Assembly: GCA_945952045.1 (NCBI GenBank)
Contig: CAMFHE010000022.1
Location: 30,708 to 94,707 of the forward strand
Origin: an uncultured Rhizobium sp.
GTDB taxonomy: Bacteria > Pseudomonadota > Alphaproteobacteria > Rhizobiales > Rhizobiaceae
Direction: 5' to 3'
DNA length: 64,000 nucleotides
A program made the translations under genes and the position numbers. Under the pieces are notes generated by a model, which was not told where the DNA came from, made no database searches, and was given only the letters and a program-made list of their open reading frames with translations. Below are positions 56,262-64,000 of the stretch, in pieces (positions within the stretch are counted from its first letter, which is position 1; every line of letters begins with the position of its first letter).

Positions 56262-56937
56262 CGGGGGCTCCAATTTCAAATTCGGCACACTCGCCGGCTT
56301 TCACGCGCATCAGTTCCGCCAGCCAGCGCGCCCTCCCGACGCCGGCCACAGGTAGTCTTTCTGAGGGCAGGGTGCTAATTCGCCAGCGCGTCGTCGAGGC
56401 GGTGGGCTGCCCATAATCCGACGCTTCGTTTTGTCGTCGCCATCGCCGCAGCACGATACCCATGGCACCCGTCTTCTCGGCGGCGAGTTGCAGGCGACGC
56501 GATGCGGTCATCGGCAAACGGACGAGCTCGCCAACCACGGTAGCAAGCCCGCCAAAAGAGAGACCTTCCTCCATCGCCGATAGAGCCTCCTCGTCCCTAT
56601 CGCTTTCGCAGAAGACGACACGGTCCGGATGGAGTCCTGCTTGGGCGACCGCAGGGAAAAACAAGTCCGGGCGCGTCAAGCACCACAGAACCCTGCCTCG
56701 TGACCGGGCAGCGATGCCGGCAACGAACAACGCCGCCGCGGCCCCATCGACTGTCCCTCCCCCGCCGCCGGCAACCTCGTGCAACGCCCCGAAGGCTAGC
56801 CCTCCTCCCGGTAGTGACCGATCAACCTCTGCGATGCCGAAAGGCAGGACCTGCCTTGCGGGCTGCGAGCCGCCTTCAAGCTGCTCGATGCGCTCGCGAA
56901 GTTCAGCCAGCACGGGGTTGAGGGCATGGTTAGCCAC
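56179..56937 (-). CDS. imuA: ImuA, RecA-like SOS mutagenesis protein
   Basis: The 252-residue product starts MANHALNPVLAELRERIEQL. It contains QVLPFGIAEVDRSLPGGGLA, GALHEVAGGGGGTVDGAAAA (a Walker-A-like region without the usual Lys), and VLWCLTRPDLFFPAVAQAGL. The RecA-like domain is typical of ImuA in alphaproteobacterial imuA-imuB-dnaE2 operons. It is the first gene, transcribed from a region with an SOS box 50 bases upstream. Confidence 0.9.
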   Translation of the reverse strand: MANHALNPVLAELRERIEQLEGGSQPARQVLPFGIAEVDRSLPGGGLAFGALHEVAGGGGGTVDGAAAALFVAGIAARSRGRVLWCLTRPDLFFPAVAQAGLHPDRVVFCESDRDEEALSAMEEGLSFGGLATVVGELVRLPMTASRRLQLAAEKTGAMGIVLRRWRRQNEASDYGQPTASTTRWRISTLPSERLPVAGVGRARWLAELMRVKAGECAEFEIGAPDAQGRICLLPTAFDGADQTPRWRSLAG

Positions 56938-56986
56938 GGCAGAATTGTTGCTCCTTAGGGTTTCCAGCGGTTCTTTAAGCTGATAT

Positions 56987-57001
56987 GTTCTTTATTTGTT
57001 C
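56987..57001. promoter_or_regulatory. LexA SOS box between imuA and the helicase
   Basis: GTTC-TTTATTT-GTTC at 56987-57001 is an exact match to the alphaproteobacterial LexA site GTTC-N7-GTTC. It lies 50 bases from the imuA ATG and 143 bases from the divergent helicase ATG, so it could control both directions. Confidence 0.85.
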
Positions 57002-57143
57002 CGATTACTCGACTGAGTCAATCGGGCCTCCAGTCCGGAAGTCGAGCCTCGGCTAAGTCGTTGAAACGAATCCCTTAGCTCCATCAAGGAGATATCCGGC
57101 GATCGGAAGGTTAGGAAATTTTTCTTAGGTATGCTGGGGACAA

Positions 57144-59213
57144 ATGGCGGCTGCTTATCTCGAAAAGCTCAACGACCGGCAACGCGAAGCCGTCGAGCAT
57201 GGCGTTGGCCTGGCCAACGGAAAGATCGGCGGCCCGCTGTTGATTATCGCTGGCGCGGGCAGCGGCAAGACCAACACGCTGGCGCATCGCGTCGCGCATC
57301 TGATCGTCAATGGCGCCGATCCGCGCCGTATCCTGCTGATGACGTTTTCGCGGCGGGCAGCTTCCGAGATGGCGCGCCGCGTCCAACGCATCTGCCGGCA
57401 GGTGCTCGGTGACAATGCCGCCGTCATGACGGACGCGCTCGCATGGGCCGGCACGTTTCATGGGATCAGCGCGCGGCTGTTGCGGATGTATGCCGAGCAG
57501 ATCGGTCTCAGCGTCGACTTCACCATTCATGACCGCGAGGACAGCGCCGACCTGATGAACCTCGTCCGGCATGACCTTGGGTTTTCCGCCAAGCAGAGCC
57601 GGTTCCCCACGAAGAGCACCTGCATCGCGATCTATTCGCGGGTGGTCAATTCGCAGGTCTCCATCAAGGAGATTCTAAAATCGTCCTATCCCTGGGTGCT
57701 GGAATGGGAGGAGGAGCTGAAGCAGCTCTTCGCCGCCTACGTTGAAGCCAAGCAAGCACAGAACGTTCTGGATTACGACGACATGTTGCTCTACTGGGCG
57801 CAGATGGTTTCCGAGCCCGAGCTCGCCGAGGACGTCGGCAACCGCTTCGACCACATCCTGGTCGATGAATACCAGGACACCAATCGCCTACAGGCGTCGA
57901 TCCTGATGTCGCTGGCACCCGGCGGCCGCGGCCTGACTGTCGTCGGCGACGATGCGCAATCGATCTATTCCTTCCGTGCAGCCACCATCCGCAACATACT
58001 TGATTTTCCGCAGCAATTCTCACCCAAGTCGGCGGACGTCATTACGCTCGACCGCAATTATCGTTCGACCCAGCCGATCCTGGCTGCCGCCAATGGCGTG
58101 ATCGAGCTGGCACGGGAGCGCTATACCAAAAACCTCTGGACGGACCGCGTCTCGGAGCAGCGCCCGATGCTCGTGACGGTGAAGGACGAGATCGACCAGG
58201 CCACCTATATCGTCGAGCAAGTGCTGGCCAACCGCGAGGTCGGTATGACGCTCAAGCAGCAGGCTGTGCTGTTTCGAACATCCAGTCATAGCAACGCGCT
58301 GGAGATCGAGCTCACGCGACGAAACATTCCCTTCGTGAAGTTTGGCGGCCTCAAATTCCTTGATGCCGCGCACGTCAAAGACATGCTGTCGGTCATGCGG
58401 TTTAGCCAAAACCCGCGCGACCGGGTTGCCGGCTTCCGGGCGCTGAAGCTTCTGCCTGGTATCGGACCGCAGACGGCCGGCAAGATCCTTGACACGATCG
58501 CTGCCGATCCGGAACCACTGCAATCGCTGGCTGAGATCCCGCCACCGACCAAGGCCGGCGACGACTGGCCGGCTTTCGTGACGCTGGTCACGGCGCTGCG
58601 AAAGGGCGAGGCCTGCTGGCCGGCGGAGATCGGCATGGTGCGGATGTGGTACGAGCCGCATCTCGATCGCATCCATGAGGACGCCGACACTCGCAAGAAT
58701 GACCTGTTGCAGCTCGAACAGATCGGCGGCGGCTATGCGAGCCGCGAACGTTTTCTCACCGAACTGACGCTGGACCCGCCGGACGCGACAAGCGACCACG
58801 CCGGCGTACCGCTGCTAGATGAGGACTATCTGATCTTGAGCACGATACATTCGGCCAAAGGCCAAGAATGGCGTGCAGTCTATATGCTCAATGTGGTGGA
58901 CGGCTGCATCCCGTCCGATCTTGGCACCGGCTCCACCCCTGAGCTCGAGGAGGAACGGCGCCTGCTTTATGTCGGCATGACGCGGGCGCGTGACTATCTC
59001 ACGTTGATCACGCCGCAGCGTTTTTTCACACACGGCCAGAATGCCCATGGCGACCGCCATGTCTATGCGTCGCGAACCCGCTTCATACCGGTCACGCTTT
59101 TGCAGTTCTTCGAGACGGCAAGCTGGCCCAACGTATCGGCTGCCGCCAGCGAGCAGAGCACGCGCCAAGTCCGCGTTAATATCGGCGCTCGGATGCGATC
59201 GATGTGGAAATGA
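57144..59213 (+). CDS. UvrD/PcrA-type superfamily 1 DNA helicase
   Basis: The 689-residue product carries the SF1 motifs in order: Q-like DRQREAVEHG, Walker A IAGAGSGKT, Ia TFSRRAASEMARR, II LVDEYQDTNRLQ, III VVGDDAQSIYSFRAA, IV LDRNYRSTQPIL, V LSTIHSAKGQEWRAVYML and VI RRLLYVGMTRARDYL. Such enzymes unwind DNA during excision repair and replication restart. It is divergent from imuA across one SOS box, which suggests DNA-damage induction. It is distinct in length from core UvrD (about 720-850 residues) and may be an accessory copy. Confidence 0.92.
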   Translation: MAAAYLEKLNDRQREAVEHGVGLANGKIGGPLLIIAGAGSGKTNTLAHRVAHLIVNGADPRRILLMTFSRRAASEMARRVQRICRQVLGDNAAVMTDALAWAGTFHGISARLLRMYAEQIGLSVDFTIHDREDSADLMNLVRHDLGFSAKQSRFPTKSTCIAIYSRVVNSQVSIKEILKSSYPWVLEWEEELKQLFAAYVEAKQAQNVLDYDDMLLYWAQMVSEPELAEDVGNRFDHILVDEYQDTNRLQASILMSLAPGGRGLTVVGDDAQSIYSFRAATIRNILDFPQQFSPKSADVITLDRNYRSTQPILAAANGVIELARERYTKNLWTDRVSEQRPMLVTVKDEIDQATYIVEQVLANREVGMTLKQQAVLFRTSSHSNALEIELTRRNIPFVKFGGLKFLDAAHVKDMLSVMRFSQNPRDRVAGFRALKLLPGIGPQTAGKILDTIAADPEPLQSLAEIPPPTKAGDDWPAFVTLVTALRKGEACWPAEIGMVRMWYEPHLDRIHEDADTRKNDLLQLEQIGGGYASRERFLTELTLDPPDATSDHAGVPLLDEDYLILSTIHSAKGQEWRAVYMLNVVDGCIPSDLGTGSTPELEEERRLLYVGMTRARDYLTLITPQRFFTHGQNAHGDRHVYASRTRFIPVTLLQFFETASWPNVSAAASEQSTRQVRVNIGARMRSMWK

Positions 59214-59225
59214 GCCATGCAGCCC

Positions 59226-59608
59226 GTTGCAACGATTACAGGCCGATGGTCGAAGTGCCCTCGGTAATCGAGGAACTCGAGCACCTCAAAATCAAAATCC
59301 GCTTTCCTGAGGGGAGGCCGGGCATCGAGGCGCGCGGATAGCAGGATTACCGAAACCGCGCCCATCGTCCGCTCGGTCGAAGGCGGCCGCGGGGTTGGCG
59401 AGCTTGTCCAGCGGCAATCGGTTTGGCCGGGTCCGAGCAACAGGCCAGTCTGCAATTTCCGGTCGGAGGGCTGCGAATTCGCTTCGAACAGGGCTTTGAT
59501 CTTGAGCCGGTCGACAAAGGGAAGAAGCGAGAGGACAGGTGGCTGCTTCACAAGGTCGGAGAGTCGATTTTTGCGATCGCCGGCATCTGGCGGGCCACCG
59601 AGGAATGA
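59226..59608 (+). pseudogene. SRAP (YedK/HMCES-like) gene relic
   Basis: Pieces of an SOS-response-associated peptidase are visible in different frames: CNDYRPMVEVPSVIEELEHL and KIKIRFPEGRPGIEAR, then ITETAPIVRSVEGGRGVGEL, NRPVCNFRSEGCEFASNRAL and finally DRWLLHKVGESIFAIAGIWR. The start codon before the catalytic Cys has become CGT, two frameshifts break the middle, and the protein stops at RATEE before the conserved C-terminal half. SRAP proteins cap abasic sites, in keeping with the repair neighbours. Confidence 0.7.
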
Positions 59609-59695
59609 CGACGGCCGCTCAACACTTTCGGAGAGCGCCCTCTAACCCTGATAGTTGCGCACGCACGATGGATAAAGTCGATGCAAGCAATTCAC

Positions 59696-59944
59696 CTACT
59701 TAAGGGCAATAAGCGACAGATGGGCAAAGACATCCGGGAAATCAAGGCCGTCGGGATTGCTGGTCACCTGCAAAGGTGCATCGAGGCAGGCATCGCATAT
59801 ACCGCAGCCATCATCGTCAATCGGCTGATCTAACCGCCCGCAACAGATGCACGCAACTGCAAGTCGACCACCGTAGCCACACCGACGTGGCAGCAGGCTT
59901 TCGGCGGCTCCGTAAAAAATGGTTTTGATGGCATTTGTCTTCAT
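59696..59944 (-). CDS. cysteine-rich small protein, possible zinc ribbon
   Basis: The product of about 82 residues from the ATG at 59944 (GGAG eight bases upstream) contains CICCGRLDQPIDDDGCGICD and AC, four to six closely spaced Cys that could bind zinc. A basic segment (SLLPRRCGYGGRLAVA) precedes it. No family was recognised. It lies in the decayed repair area but need not belong to it. Confidence 0.55.
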   Translation of the reverse strand: MKTNAIKTIFYGAAESLLPRRCGYGGRLAVACICCGRLDQPIDDDGCGICDACLDAPLQVTSNPDGLDFPDVFAHLSLIALK

Positions 59945-60124
59945 CGCGGTCGTCTCCAACGATCTGGAGCACAGATAGGAGCGCTCAAAATGTTTGCAAT
60001 AGCAAGGAGACACGCTACGCGAGATGATCTTGCCGCACACGTCCCCAGAGGTTCAAAAGCACGGGGAATCTTTGAATTGGGGGATGGTTTTCCCGTGAAC
60101 GACCATCGCGCCTGGAGGCACTTC

Positions 60125-60445
60125 GTGAAATTCGCCACCTAAAATATCAACGGCCGGCGTCCCGTTCTTCTGCGATGGCTGGAAGAAGACGCGCCCGAAA
60201 TCTTCTGCCTGAAAGAACTCAAATTGCCAGACGAGCGCTTTCCCCAGCGCGACCTCTAGCGAATAGGATACGAGATGGACTCGTATGGTCAAAAATGCTG
60301 GAACGGTGTCGCGATCCTCGCCAGGGATGCAACCCAGTCGTGACGCGCCACAGCTTGGCTGGCGATCTCGGTGAAACTCCTGGAACTTGACGCCTGCCTG
60401 CGCATTGACCGTCTTCTACTCGGCCCCACAGTTGCCCTTGGCTAA
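60125..60445 (+). pseudogene. xthA: exonuclease III (xthA-like) gene relic
   Basis: One plus frame reads VKFAT-stop-NINGRRPVLLRWLEEDAP, then EIFCLKELKLPDERFPQRDL-stop, QKCWNGVAILARDATQS-stop and ELDACLRIDRLLLGP. These are the N-terminus (usual ATYNVNG), the catalytic Glu region (LQELK) and the C-terminal RIDHLLLSP of exonuclease III. Three stops and a large internal deletion are present. AP endonuclease activity from this copy is lost. Confidence 0.75.
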
Positions 60446-60832
60446 GGCAAGCGAACGACCGACGTGGTCCCAGAGGCTGGGAGCACACAAGTGACAATGC
60501 GCCAGTCATGATTGAGATCAAGACGGCCATCGAACAGGGCCAGGCGGACGGCTGCGACGCCACCTACGCTCACCGTCCGCCGCGCCTTTTGCATCGGGGG
60601 TCCGCGTCAGCCCGCAGATGCGCCTGAGACGCGCCAGACGATCAACTAAGTCCTATGCATGTTCAATCCCTTTAGACGGTTCTTGCCCCGTTATGTTTAG
60701 AGGTCTTCGCAATCTTATGGAGAAGATTATCCTCCTTCTACCATCGCATTGTTGTCGCGGTTTCATGCTGCCGTGTGCGGGAAACTTTTTCCCAGCTCGC
60801 TGCATTATCTGTTCGAAACTGGAGAACCAGGC

Positions 60833-61333
60833 ATGGCCAGAGCATATGGAAGCACTTCCGCCAACGAGGCCGAGTGGTCAGACACAGATATCCTCGCCAA
60901 GGCCCATGATATCGTCGAAACCTTCTTGACGTTTCTGCGGCTGGAACGGCCGAAAAGCGACATTCTCGACGCTGGTTGTCTTCCGGCAAGCAAAGCGTCC
61001 ATCATTAGCGCTTTCAGGCTCGTAGTCGCTACCGAGCCCCGCGATGAAGTGCGGGAGACACTATTGTCTGCGGGTCACGTCCTCGCTCAGTTTCAAGATG
61101 GTATCGGGCCGCGCATCTCTGTCACTCCGGCCTGTGTGATGCAAGCCGAGGCAGCGCACCCCGCGGGAGCAAAACAGCTGGACGATGTTCTCCGCCAAGT
61201 CGAGGAGGATACTCGCCGGCTGCGCCATCTCCTAGGAAAGGCGTCAGCGATTGCGGAGAGCCGCTACCACCGCATTCATTCTCAAACGCCGTTTCAGGAG
61301 GACGGAACATATACCTGGTACGGGCATGCCTGA
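60833..61333 (+). CDS. hypothetical protein (166 residues)
   Basis: From the ATG at 60833 (GGAG eight bases upstream) the product reads MARAYGSTSANEAEWSDTDI, then AKAHDIVETFLTFLRLERPK and a C-terminal helical part (QLDDVLRQVEEDTRRLRHLL). It is soluble with no signal peptide. No family was recognised. It lies between the decayed exonuclease gene and a small stress-type gene. Confidence 0.6.
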   Translation: MARAYGSTSANEAEWSDTDILAKAHDIVETFLTFLRLERPKSDILDAGCLPASKASIISAFRLVVATEPRDEVRETLLSAGHVLAQFQDGIGPRISVTPACVMQAEAAHPAGAKQLDDVLRQVEEDTRRLRHLLGKASAIAESRYHRIHSQTPFQEDGTYTWYGHA

Positions 61334-61551
61334 CATCGGAAACGATTGTATATCAGGAATTTCACTTCGCCAAGCGCAAATAAATATCGCCATTGCTATT
61401 GTAGATAGAGACAATTTTGGACAATCGGCAACGATTTTTCAATATTATCCTTAGTATGTGCGAATTTTATTGTCACTGGCTAGATCATATTCGGCTCGTA
61501 ACATCAATCACATCCGATGGATCCGGCGGGATGCTTCATGCACCAAGCGCA

Positions 61552-61776
61552 TCAGCCCTCATTTCCATCTGACACGAAGTCTTTGGGCAGCTCGTCGCGC
61601 GCAGCTTGGAACGCAGGGGCCAGGTTGACACATTTTTTCCTCAAGGCCATATCGATCGCCAAGGTAACGTTTTCGCTAGCCCAGCCGGCGCCTTGCATTT
61701 CGTACATAAGCGCGGTCAATTTTTGATCGATGATGCTATAGAGTTCCTCGTCGATTATTTTCGTGCATTCACCCAT
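61552..61776 (-). CDS. small hypothetical protein (74 residues)
   Basis: The product reads MGECTKIIDEELYSIIDQKL, then TALMYEMQGAGWASENVTLA and IDMALRKKCVNLAPAFQAAR. It is an acidic helical soluble protein. AAGGAG precedes the ATG at good distance. A near-consensus EcfG promoter lies 39 bases upstream. No family was recognised. Confidence 0.65.
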   Translation of the reverse strand: MGECTKIIDEELYSIIDQKLTALMYEMQGAGWASENVTLAIDMALRKKCVNLAPAFQAARDELPKDFVSDGNEG

Positions 61777-61814
61777 CTTTGCTCTCCTTGAGAAATTGTT
61801 GTTTCAAGATGGTG

Positions 61815-61840
61815 AACGTTGCTCCCCCTGGGAAGTTTCC
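61815..61840 (-). promoter_or_regulatory. EcfG-like promoter for the 61552 gene
   Basis: On the minus strand GGAAA is followed after 17 bases by CGTT, one mismatch in the -35 element. Confidence 0.4.
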
Positions 61841-62317
61841 TTTCTGGCTGAAACACCGTCTTGTACGACATTCTCAGTTCTTACGAAGCCGCATGAGTTG
61901 ATCGAGCACCTATTGCCCGAATAACGCTCTCCAACGCTCAACCGTTCAGCGCGGCTACGACCGATACGCTCTTTGACGGTATATTCGCTATCGCCGACGA
62001 CTGGATGGATAAGCGCGAAACGCAAGGACAACGTACCGGCTGGCGGGAGAACGATGATGCTATCCGCTCTTAACTGCGAATTGGCGCTCGCAAGTCGATG
62101 GCGTCAAGAAATGCGTTTACAAACAGCAGCTTGAGCATTCCGATATTGATGGTGCTCCCTTTGTGCTGATCGTCGGTCTTTTGCTCAGTGGGACTAAGCG
62201 GACGACCTGATAATACAGGCGGAGACAGGCTATTTCCCTGCTGTGGCGAGGCTGAGAAGCCCATTGGTTTCATGGCACAATAGGCCTTCCTTAAACTTTC
62301 GCTGCTGCAATGGGGCT
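61841..62317. other. intergenic, no supported gene
   Basis: About 480 bases hold short frames on both strands (for example 61804-62031 and 62070-62273 minus) without ribosome-binding sites or recognised families. Confidence 0.4.
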
Positions 62318-63355
62318 ATGACCAAGCGCCCCCGGAAGCCTTCGAAGCCCCTCCTGTCGCCAGATACCCAGGCAATGCAGAGCCGGCCGGTACGCAAGCG
62401 CGATCCGAGACAGCCACGCCTTGCCCTCGACCCGATGCCGGATCGAATAGAGCCCTGTCTAGCGTTGCTCAAGAGCAAGCCACCGGTGGGGCCGGAATGG
62501 GCTTTCGAGGTAAAATGGGACGGCTATCGCCTCGCTATCCATGTCGAGCCGAACGGCGTTCGCATCCTCACCCGTGGCGGCCATGATTGGACATCGCGTT
62601 TCCCGGCCATCGCAGAAGCCGCTCGCCAGATCGGCACCACGGCAATTCTCGATGGCGAGGCCGTGGTCGTCGACGAAGAAGGCAGACCAAACTTCAGCGC
62701 CTTGCAGAAGGCTCTCGGTGGCCGTGGCGGCAAACGTAGCGCCGATGAGGCAATCCTGTACGCTTTCGATATCCTCTATTTCGATGGCCACGACCTGACG
62801 AGAATGAACCTAGAGGAGCGCCGGCATATCCTGGAGCCACTGTTCGGCAGCGATGGAGCGATCCGCCTCTCGGAAGAGATTGAAGCCGATGGCGCTGAAT
62901 TCCTTGCAAGCGCCTGCTCTGTCGGCCTTGAAGGGATAATCGCCAAGCATCGACGCCAACCCTACACGCCCGGCCGCACTGGCGACTGGCTGAAGATCAA
63001 ATGCGTCGAGAGCGAGAGCTTCATGATTGTCGGCTATGAGCCGTCGTCGGTCGCGAATGGTGGGATCGGCAGTCTGTTGCTTGCCGCCTATCGCGGCACA
63101 GCCTGGCAGTCTGTCGGATCGGTCGGGACGGGATTCGATGCGGGCGAGGCCCAAGAGCTGCGCGCAACGCTTGACAAGCTGAAGACGAAAAGGCCGGTCG
63201 TCGATGTCAAAGGCAAGGGTATCGTCTTCGTCCAGCCGACGCTAATAGCGGAAGTCGAATTCCGGGGATGGACGGACGAGCAGAAGCTCAGGCACGCCTC
63301 CTACAAGGGACTGCGCGACGTTCAGGACAATTCGGCCGTGTTCAAGATGCCGTAA
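62318..63355 (+). CDS. LigD-type ATP-dependent DNA ligase (ligase domain only)
   Basis: The product of about 345 residues has the nucleotidyltransferase motifs: I with catalytic Lys in FEVKWDGYRLA, III in YAFDILYFDG, IV in GLEGIIAKHRR and V in DWLKIKC. A C-terminal OB fold contains VGTGFDAGEAQELRATL and VEFRGWTDEQKLRHASYKGL. It corresponds to the LigD ligase module without the polymerase or phosphoesterase modules and without a neighbouring Ku gene. It could act in non-homologous end joining with Ku encoded elsewhere. The start may also be upstream; MTKRPRKP fits basic N-termini of this group. Confidence 0.9.
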   Translation: MTKRPRKPSKPLLSPDTQAMQSRPVRKRDPRQPRLALDPMPDRIEPCLALLKSKPPVGPEWAFEVKWDGYRLAIHVEPNGVRILTRGGHDWTSRFPAIAEAARQIGTTAILDGEAVVVDEEGRPNFSALQKALGGRGGKRSADEAILYAFDILYFDGHDLTRMNLEERRHILEPLFGSDGAIRLSEEIEADGAEFLASACSVGLEGIIAKHRRQPYTPGRTGDWLKIKCVESESFMIVGYEPSSVANGGIGSLLLAAYRGTAWQSVGSVGTGFDAGEAQELRATLDKLKTKRPVVDVKGKGIVFVQPTLIAEVEFRGWTDEQKLRHASYKGLRDVQDNSAVFKMP

Positions 63356-63572
63356 TCCCACTGCCTCCTATTTCCAAATTCTGAGACGACGGCCGGGCTT
63401 CCTAACTTTCATTTGGGGAAGCGCATAACCGATACCGGGCTGCCTGCCGGTGCGCTTCCATCTTGGCGCGAAACGACCAAAATCTTGCGAAAATCGATGC
63501 CGGATGTATAAGCGTAATACTCGAGAAAATCGTGATACTGCCATGCTCTTGGCGGCCATGTGGAACTGAGAA

Positions 63573-63845
63573 ATGCCAATCGGCTTTATCCTCGGGCAGT
63601 TGGCCCGCAATAAGATTGACCTGGAAAACGATGCGGTCTCATTCGAAGCAAATGTCCGACAGCTCCGACGTCTTTTGTTCGAACACAAGTTATTATCGTC
63701 AGCAGCGCGAGAGGTGATGGCCGACGTGGAAAACTCGGCTCACATAATTCTTCGTCATAGATATGAGCGGTGTTTGACACCGCAAGACTTGGAAGATTTT
63801 CACAACGCGCTGAGCCGATTGAAGGCCACACTAGATGAGTCCTGA
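63573..63845 (+). CDS. small hypothetical protein (90 residues)
   Basis: The product reads MPIGFILGQLARNKIDLEND, then NVRQLRRLLFEHKLLSSAAR and HRYERCLTPQDLEDFHNALS. It is soluble and helical. The ribosome-binding site is weak. No family was recognised. Confidence 0.5.
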   Translation: MPIGFILGQLARNKIDLENDAVSFEANVRQLRRLLFEHKLLSSAAREVMADVENSAHIILRHRYERCLTPQDLEDFHNALSRLKATLDES

Positions 63846-63877
63846 CGGGTAGCCCTTCTTAAAGGCATTGCGTAGCG

Positions 63878-64000
63878 CTAGCGTATAACCATGTAGGCAA
63901 CGATCAAGCCCAACGCCAGAGCGGCAGCCACTCTGAACCGCGCCTGGTTTGCCGGAGACCCCAACTCGTGAGAAGTAGGGTCTATGACAAGCAGGACGAC
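63878..64000 (-). CDS. C-terminus of a small membrane protein, cut by window edge
   Basis: The minus frame is open from the window edge to a TAG at 63878-63880. It ends with one membrane helix: FRVAAALALGLIVAYMVIR preceded by IDPTSHELGSPANQAR. The N-terminus is outside the window, so the protein cannot be identified. Confidence 0.5.
   Translation of the reverse strand, partial: VVLLVIDPTSHELGSPANQARFRVAAALALGLIVAYMVIR

Noticed and set aside
1..64000. Search for tRNA, rRNA, CRISPR arrays and replication (repABC) genes
   Set aside because: None was recognised by eye on either strand.

Overview
The window reads as alphaproteobacterial DNA of the Rhizobium/Agrobacterium type. The evidence is the high-GC codon use, BA14K, DUF1236 and DUF6894 proteins, HWE/HisKA_2 kinases, an imuA-imuB-dnaE2 cassette with a GTTC-N7-GTTC SOS box, and GGAAC-N16/17-CGTT (EcfG-type) promoters. 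It looks like a secondary replicon or accessory chromosomal segment: the left 27 kb is dense and intact, while the right part is rich in small orphan genes and decayed genes. No rRNA, tRNA, CRISPR array or replication origin was recognised.

Layout. 1-4.6 kb: an edge-truncated TPR membrane protein, a single-domain receiver, a MarR regulator and a 7TMR-DISM-like histidine kinase. 5.2-9.9 kb: an Orn/Lys/Arg decarboxylase with a coupled GNAT acetyltransferase, a LysR relic, and a serA-type dehydrogenase. 10.1-17.4 kb: a DUF6894 protein, a glycine-zipper lipoprotein, an RND pump with its adaptor, and a divergent OmpR/HK two-component system; a 15-bp motif is shared by the pump and lipoprotein upstream regions. 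17.5-27.3 kb: an oligopeptide-type ABC uptake system (binding protein, two permeases, fused ATPase) with a C45 acyltransferase/peptidase, two paralogous alpha/beta hydrolases, a MOSC protein and a divergent double-HTH GntR regulator. 27.7-29.0 kb: a dead IS3-family element. 29.6-34.4 kb: an FAD protein with DUF2945 and DUF2171 genes, then a LOV-domain kinase-like protein with two receivers.

34.4-40.4 kb is sparse: DUF982, a candidate sRNA, small orphan genes, a CoA-transferase pseudogene, and a CHASE3 kinase translationally coupled to a periplasmic binding protein. 40.5-45.2 kb is an envelope/stress cluster: a Gly-Asn repeat protein, a small membrane protein, two DUF1236 proteins around a NarL-type two-component system, and a double-BA14K protein, several with EcfG-like promoters. 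45.2-51.4 kb holds a mandelate-racemase-family relic, a DUF4214 protein, an AraC regulator, a CHASE4-GGDEF cyclase and a dead cold-shock gene. 51.5-63.4 kb is a DNA-repair region: imuA-imuB-dnaE2 divergent from a UvrD-like helicase over one SOS box, relics of an SRAP (YedK/HMCES) gene and of exonuclease III, and a stand-alone LigD-type ATP ligase.

The strongest candidates for undescribed biology are the C45/hydrolase/ABC uptake cluster, the LOV protein whose ATPase domain seems to have lost its nucleotide-binding boxes, the kinase-binding-protein pair, the shared RND/lipoprotein motif, and the short sRNA candidate at 35.9 kb. Functional assignments rest on motif recognition by eye; no database search was run.
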